Part shown: positions 31,566-34,254 of the stretch, in pieces
Numbering within the stretch: position 1 is the first letter of the stretch
Layout of the letters: every line of letters begins with the position of its first letter
From: CAZZBK01 sp964652155
Lineage (GTDB): Bacteria > Planctomycetota > Planctomycetia > Pirellulales > PNKZ01
Length of the DNA stretch: 34,254 nucleotides
Assembly: GCA_964652155.1 (NCBI GenBank)
Contig: CAZZBK010000055.1
Location: forward strand, 1 to 34,254
Direction of reading: 5' to 3'
Translations under genes and position numbers: made by a program
The notes under the pieces: generated by a model
Told to the model about the DNA's origin: nothing
What the model saw: only the letters and a program-made list of their open reading frames with translations
Database searches by the model: none

Positions 31566-32189
31566 ATGCCCGGGCGTTGCTTTGCGATCGTACCGGCTGC
31601 CGGACGCAGCGTGCGAATGGGGCAGCCCAAGCTGTTGCTCCCCTGGGGCCCAACGACCGTAATCGAAGCGGTCATCGCGGCATGGCGGCAAGGCGGCGTC
31701 GAAACGATCGTCATGACGGTTCATGGCGACGATCAGACGTTAGCCAACCTGGCTCGAAGCAGCGGCGCGACGGTGGTGACTCCCGCCACACCACCGCCCG
31801 ACATGAAAGCCTCGGTCCGCTGTGCCCTCGATTGGCTGCGTGAGCAGCGATGCCCAACCTCCGACGACCATTGGGCCGTTGCGCCAGCCGATCTGCCGCA
31901 ACTCGACCCGCGCGTGATTGCCGAGGTCGTCCGCTACGCCCCGCGCGATGCTCAAGCCATCGTGATCCCGGTCGACCAACGGGGCCGACGTGGCCACCCG
32001 GTGCGATTTCCCTGGCCACTCGCCGACGCGGTTGCGCTACTCGCCGAGAACCAGGGTCTGAACGCCCTGTTCGAGTGTCATCCGGTTGAAACCGTGAGCG
32101 TGGCGGTCGCCGAGTGGGACGAGGATCTCGACACGCCCGACGATTATCGGCGGTCCTACTACCGATACCATCGTCACGACCGGCGGTAG
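31566..32189 (+). CDS. mocA: Molybdenum cofactor cytidylyltransferase (MocA-like NTP transferase)
   Basis: A 207-residue MobA-like nucleotidyltransferase. The signature PAAGRSVRMGQPKLLLPWG binds the nucleotide, APADLPQLDPRVI holds the metal-binding aspartate, and RGHPVRF with NQGLNALFE, then DEDLDTPDDY, follow the MocA pattern. It converts molybdopterin into its cytosine dinucleotide form, as used by the xanthine-dehydrogenase family. ATG 31566 has GGAG eight bases upstream; a GTG at 31557 is the alternative. It is in an operon with xdhC. A relaxed-specificity transferase cannot be ruled out. Confidence 0.87.
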   Translation: MPGRCFAIVPAAGRSVRMGQPKLLLPWGPTTVIEAVIAAWRQGGVETIVMTVHGDDQTLANLARSSGATVVTPATPPPDMKASVRCALDWLREQRCPTSDDHWAVAPADLPQLDPRVIAEVVRYAPRDAQAIVIPVDQRGRRGHPVRFPWPLADAVALLAENQGLNALFECHPVETVSVAVAEWDEDLDTPDDYRRSYYRYHRHDRR

Positions 32190-32294
32190 AGCCGAGATTT
32201 TTTCTGGGGCGCGTCGGCCAGTGCGTGGAAATTTCGTGCCGTTTTACGTTCCTGGCAGGCGACCAAGTTGGACGACGTAAACCGCAAGCTAATG

Positions 32295-32323
32295 TTGATA
32301 AGACACCGTAAGGCTACCGTAAT
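32295..32323 (+). promoter_or_regulatory. Possible sigma-70-type promoter for the HD-GYP gene
   Basis: TTGATA (32295-32300, 5 of 6 matches) and CGTAAT (32318-32323, 4 of 6) are separated by 17 bases, about 37 bases before the HD-GYP start codon. This is sequence resemblance only. Confidence 0.35.
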
Positions 32324-32359
32324 AACTCGGTCGGCCGTGCACAGTGTGGATGTAACTTT

Positions 32360-33574
32360 ATGCTTCGCGTAGCCGTCAATCATATTCAGCCTGGAATGGT
32401 GTTGGCGCGTCCCGTGCCGATGCCGAATGATTGTCGTCGTTTTTTGTTGCAGCGCGACCATGAGATTCCGATGGAATTCGTGGGTCGTCTCAAGCAACTC
32501 GGGGTGACCGAGGTCTGGGTGCGCTGCCGCGATCTGGAGTTTCTCGAGGACCTGATCGACGAGGAGTTGGGCGATCAGCAGCGCGAGGTGTATTCGACGG
32601 TCCGCCGCAACTTTGAAACGATCATGCACGGCGCGACGTTGGAACTCGACATCGAACGGTTCCAAGGCGCGATCGGCGGGCTGTTCGACTTTCTCAAGGA
32701 GAACAGTTGCGGCAACCTACTGCTGCACAAGCTCGACGCATTCGACAATTATCTGATGTCGCATTCGACCAACGTCTGCTACCTGGCCTTGCTGCTGGGC
32801 ATGCGGCTCGAACGGTACCTGATCAACGAGCGCTCGTCGAAGTCGGCCAAGGACGCCAAGGACCTGCGGCAACTTGGGTTGGGCTGCTTGCTACACGACG
32901 TGGGCAAGATGCAAATCCCCAACGAGATTCTCAACAAGCCCGGTAAGCTGACCGGCGAAGAGTACGAGATCATCAAGCGTCATCCGACGATCGGCTACGA
33001 GATGGTCAAAGGGCGCGCGCCGGCGGCAGCCTCGTCGGTGGTGCTCAATCACCATCAGCGTTACGACGGCAAGGGCTACCCGGCCCGTATCGATGCCGTA
33101 ACCGGCAATACCACGGTGCCTCTAATTGGCAAGCAGATTCCGATCTTCTCGCGGATTGCGACCATCGCCGACATTTACGACGCGGCCACGACCAAGCGTT
33201 GCTACAGCGAAGCCAAGCCCAGCGTGCAAGTGCTGCACGAACTGCGCACCTGGTGCCAAGGCTGCTTCGATCCGATTGTCGAGCGGGCCTTCTACGAAAT
33301 CATCCCGCCCTTCCCGATCGGCAAGACGGTCCGACTCAACAACGGGGTCGAGGCGGTGGTGGTCGACTTCAACTCGCGCTATCCGGTCTCGCCCAAGGTG
33401 CAGGGACTACGCGATCCGTATGGCCGGCGTTACGCAGATCCCTCGCAAGAAGAGATCGACTTGGCGCTCTACCCCGAGCTCTCGATCGCAAGCGTCGACG
33501 ACATCGACGTGACACCGTATCTGGCGTTGCAGAAAACGCTCGATCCGCATCCATCCGACGCCGTGCTGATCTAG
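32360..33574 (+). CDS. HD-GYP domain protein, probable c-di-GMP phosphodiesterase
   Basis: A 404-residue cytosolic protein. The first 115 residues match the DUF3391-like start (VNHIQPGMVLARPVP and VGRLKQLGVTEVWVR). The HD-GYP domain spans about 120-290, with LLHDVGKMQIP (metal-binding His179-Asp180), LTGEEYEIIKRHP and NHHQRYDGKGYP (230-241), so both the HD and the GYP signatures are complete. A small C-terminal part (about 300-404) follows, with VRLNNGVEAVVVDFN. It should degrade the second messenger c-di-GMP, which controls the switch between sessile growth and motility. There is no receiver or membrane domain, so the input is unknown. Confidence 0.92.
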   Translation: MLRVAVNHIQPGMVLARPVPMPNDCRRFLLQRDHEIPMEFVGRLKQLGVTEVWVRCRDLEFLEDLIDEELGDQQREVYSTVRRNFETIMHGATLELDIERFQGAIGGLFDFLKENSCGNLLLHKLDAFDNYLMSHSTNVCYLALLLGMRLERYLINERSSKSAKDAKDLRQLGLGCLLHDVGKMQIPNEILNKPGKLTGEEYEIIKRHPTIGYEMVKGRAPAAASSVVLNHHQRYDGKGYPARIDAVTGNTTVPLIGKQIPIFSRIATIADIYDAATTKRCYSEAKPSVQVLHELRTWCQGCFDPIVERAFYEIIPPFPIGKTVRLNNGVEAVVVDFNSRYPVSPKVQGLRDPYGRRYADPSQEEIDLALYPELSIASVDDIDVTPYLALQKTLDPHPSDAVLI

Positions 33575-33752
33575 TCGCCGCGATCAATGGATCGCCAAAG
33601 CTGCGAGTCTGCGTCACGGGCTCCATGTTCAAGCGTCTAACATTATGGCTGGGGACTGGACTGCCTCCCTCTCTGCTGCCATTTTGTTAGATGCTCTTAT
33701 ACTGGCGGTTGATCGTAATGGTCCCTTTGTCCCCGACAGCCCGATCACGCCA

Positions 33753-33794
33753 ATGCCCCCGATCCTCGAAACACCGCGATCTTGCGCGAGATGA
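33753..33794 (+). other. Frameshift signature at the start of the GNAT gene
   Basis: From ATG 33753 one frame reads MPPILETPRSCAR and then stops at 33792-33794. ILETPR is the typical first strand of Acetyltransf_3 GNAT proteins, which normally continues as L-ILRE. The continuation ILREM lies in another frame, starting at 33779. One extra base near 33778 would join the two into a normal N-terminus, so a base is probably missing, either in the genome or in the read. Confidence 0.6.
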
Positions 33795-34254
33795 CCGCGG
33801 ACGATTTGGATTTTGTCGCCAGCATGCTCGCCGATCCCGAGGTGATGCGCTACTATCCGCGCTGCTACTCGCGCGACGAAGCGGCCACGTGGATCCAACG
33901 GCAACGCAAACGTTACGCCCGGCACGGACATGGCCTGTGGCTTGCGGTCAACAAGGACACCGGAACTCCCATCGGGCAAGTCGGCCTGACGATCCAACGC
34001 ATTCGCAACATCGACGAGAAGGAACTCGGCTATTTCATCCATCGCGACCATTGGGGCCACGGCTACGCCACCGAAGCCGCCCAAGCCTGTCGCGATTTCG
34101 CCTTCCATGTCTTGCAGCGTGCGCGTGTCTTTGCCCTGATCCGCAGCGAGAACGTCGCCTCGCTCCGCGTGGCCATCAAGCTCGGCCTGACCCGCGAACC
34201 GCTCGTCATCGAGCACAGTCGGTTCAAGCACCAAGTGTATAGCAAGGGGAGAAG
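33782..34254 (+). CDS. GNAT family N-acetyltransferase (RimJ/RimL-like), apparently frameshifted start, 3' cut by window
   Basis: About 157 residues are visible, and the frame is open to the last base. The sequence has the GNAT layout: LREMTADDLDFVASMLADPEVMRYYP, the strand VGLTIQRIRNIDEKELGYFIHRDHWGHGYATEA, in which WGHGYATEA is the acetyl-CoA loop, and NVASLRVAIKLGL. RimJ/RimL-like enzymes acetylate N-terminal or small-molecule amines. This frame has no good start: TTG 33782 and ATG 33791 lie inside the first conserved strand, and no ribosome binding site is near. The missing first strand is found in another frame (ATG 33753). The substrate is unknown. Confidence 0.75.
   Translation, partial: MREMTADDLDFVASMLADPEVMRYYPRCYSRDEAATWIQRQRKRYARHGHGLWLAVNKDTGTPIGQVGLTIQRIRNIDEKELGYFIHRDHWGHGYATEAAQACRDFAFHVLQRARVFALIRSENVASLRVAIKLGLTREPLVIEHSRFKHQVYSKGR

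Noticed and set aside
1..34254. CRISPR arrays, tRNA or rRNA genes, insertion sequences, prophage genes
   Set aside because: I looked for regular spaced repeats, tRNA-like cloverleaf ends, rRNA sequence and transposase or phage motifs and saw none.

Overview
The window is 34 kb of GC-rich, gene-dense bacterial chromosome, most likely from a planctomycete (Pirellulales-like). Four things point there: a secreted c-type cytochrome with two planctomycete-style CxxCH modules, a TIGR03009-type secreted protein, a sulfatase beside a Gfo/Idh/MocA oxidoreductase, and a Ser/Thr kinase ending in a membrane anchor. I see no rRNA, tRNA, CRISPR array, prophage or insertion sequence. The affiliation is inferred from gene families only.

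Layout. 1-2.8 kb: the 3' part of a Gfo/Idh/MocA oxidoreductase, a sulfatase and a HicBA-type toxin-antitoxin pair. 2.8-4.0 kb (minus): a glutaredoxin-like protein and an AstE/AspA-type deacylase. 4.3-9.1 kb: a tail-anchored Ser/Thr kinase, a small HELGH metalloprotease-like protein and the di-CxxCH cytochrome, closed by a clear intrinsic terminator. 9.1-14.4 kb: an O-methyltransferase, a five-PAS HisKA_3 histidine kinase and an MFS transporter. 14.5-21.4 kb: a PBP4-type D-Ala-D-Ala carboxypeptidase, a TPR/GT41 O-GlcNAc-transferase-like protein coupled to a DUF952 protein, a GYF_2 membrane protein, a HAD phosphatase and the TIGR03009-type protein.

21.5-28.2 kb is the most interesting part. A CelD/BioF2-type acyltransferase diverges from a polyprenyl-phosphate sugar-1-phosphate transferase, which is followed by homologues of MurE, MurF and MraY. 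All three keep the overall family sequence, and the two ligases keep their P-loops, but each has lost most of the residues that define peptidoglycan-precursor catalysis. This looks like a repurposed Mur/Mra module in an envelope-glycan locus, not a working dcw segment. A sigma-54-like site lies before the sugar transferase, and two strong hairpins lie before the MraY-like gene.

28.2-34.25 kb: a PEP-hydrolase-family protein (minus), then an exported FKBP prolyl isomerase with an ABM-domain monooxygenase, an XdhC/MocA pair for molybdenum-hydroxylase maturation, an HD-GYP c-di-GMP phosphodiesterase, and a GNAT acetyltransferase that seems to carry a one-base frameshift near its start and runs off the window. 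Several non-coding inverted repeats (6.9, 16.1, 21.4 and 30.3 kb) look like dispersed REP- or MITE-like elements.
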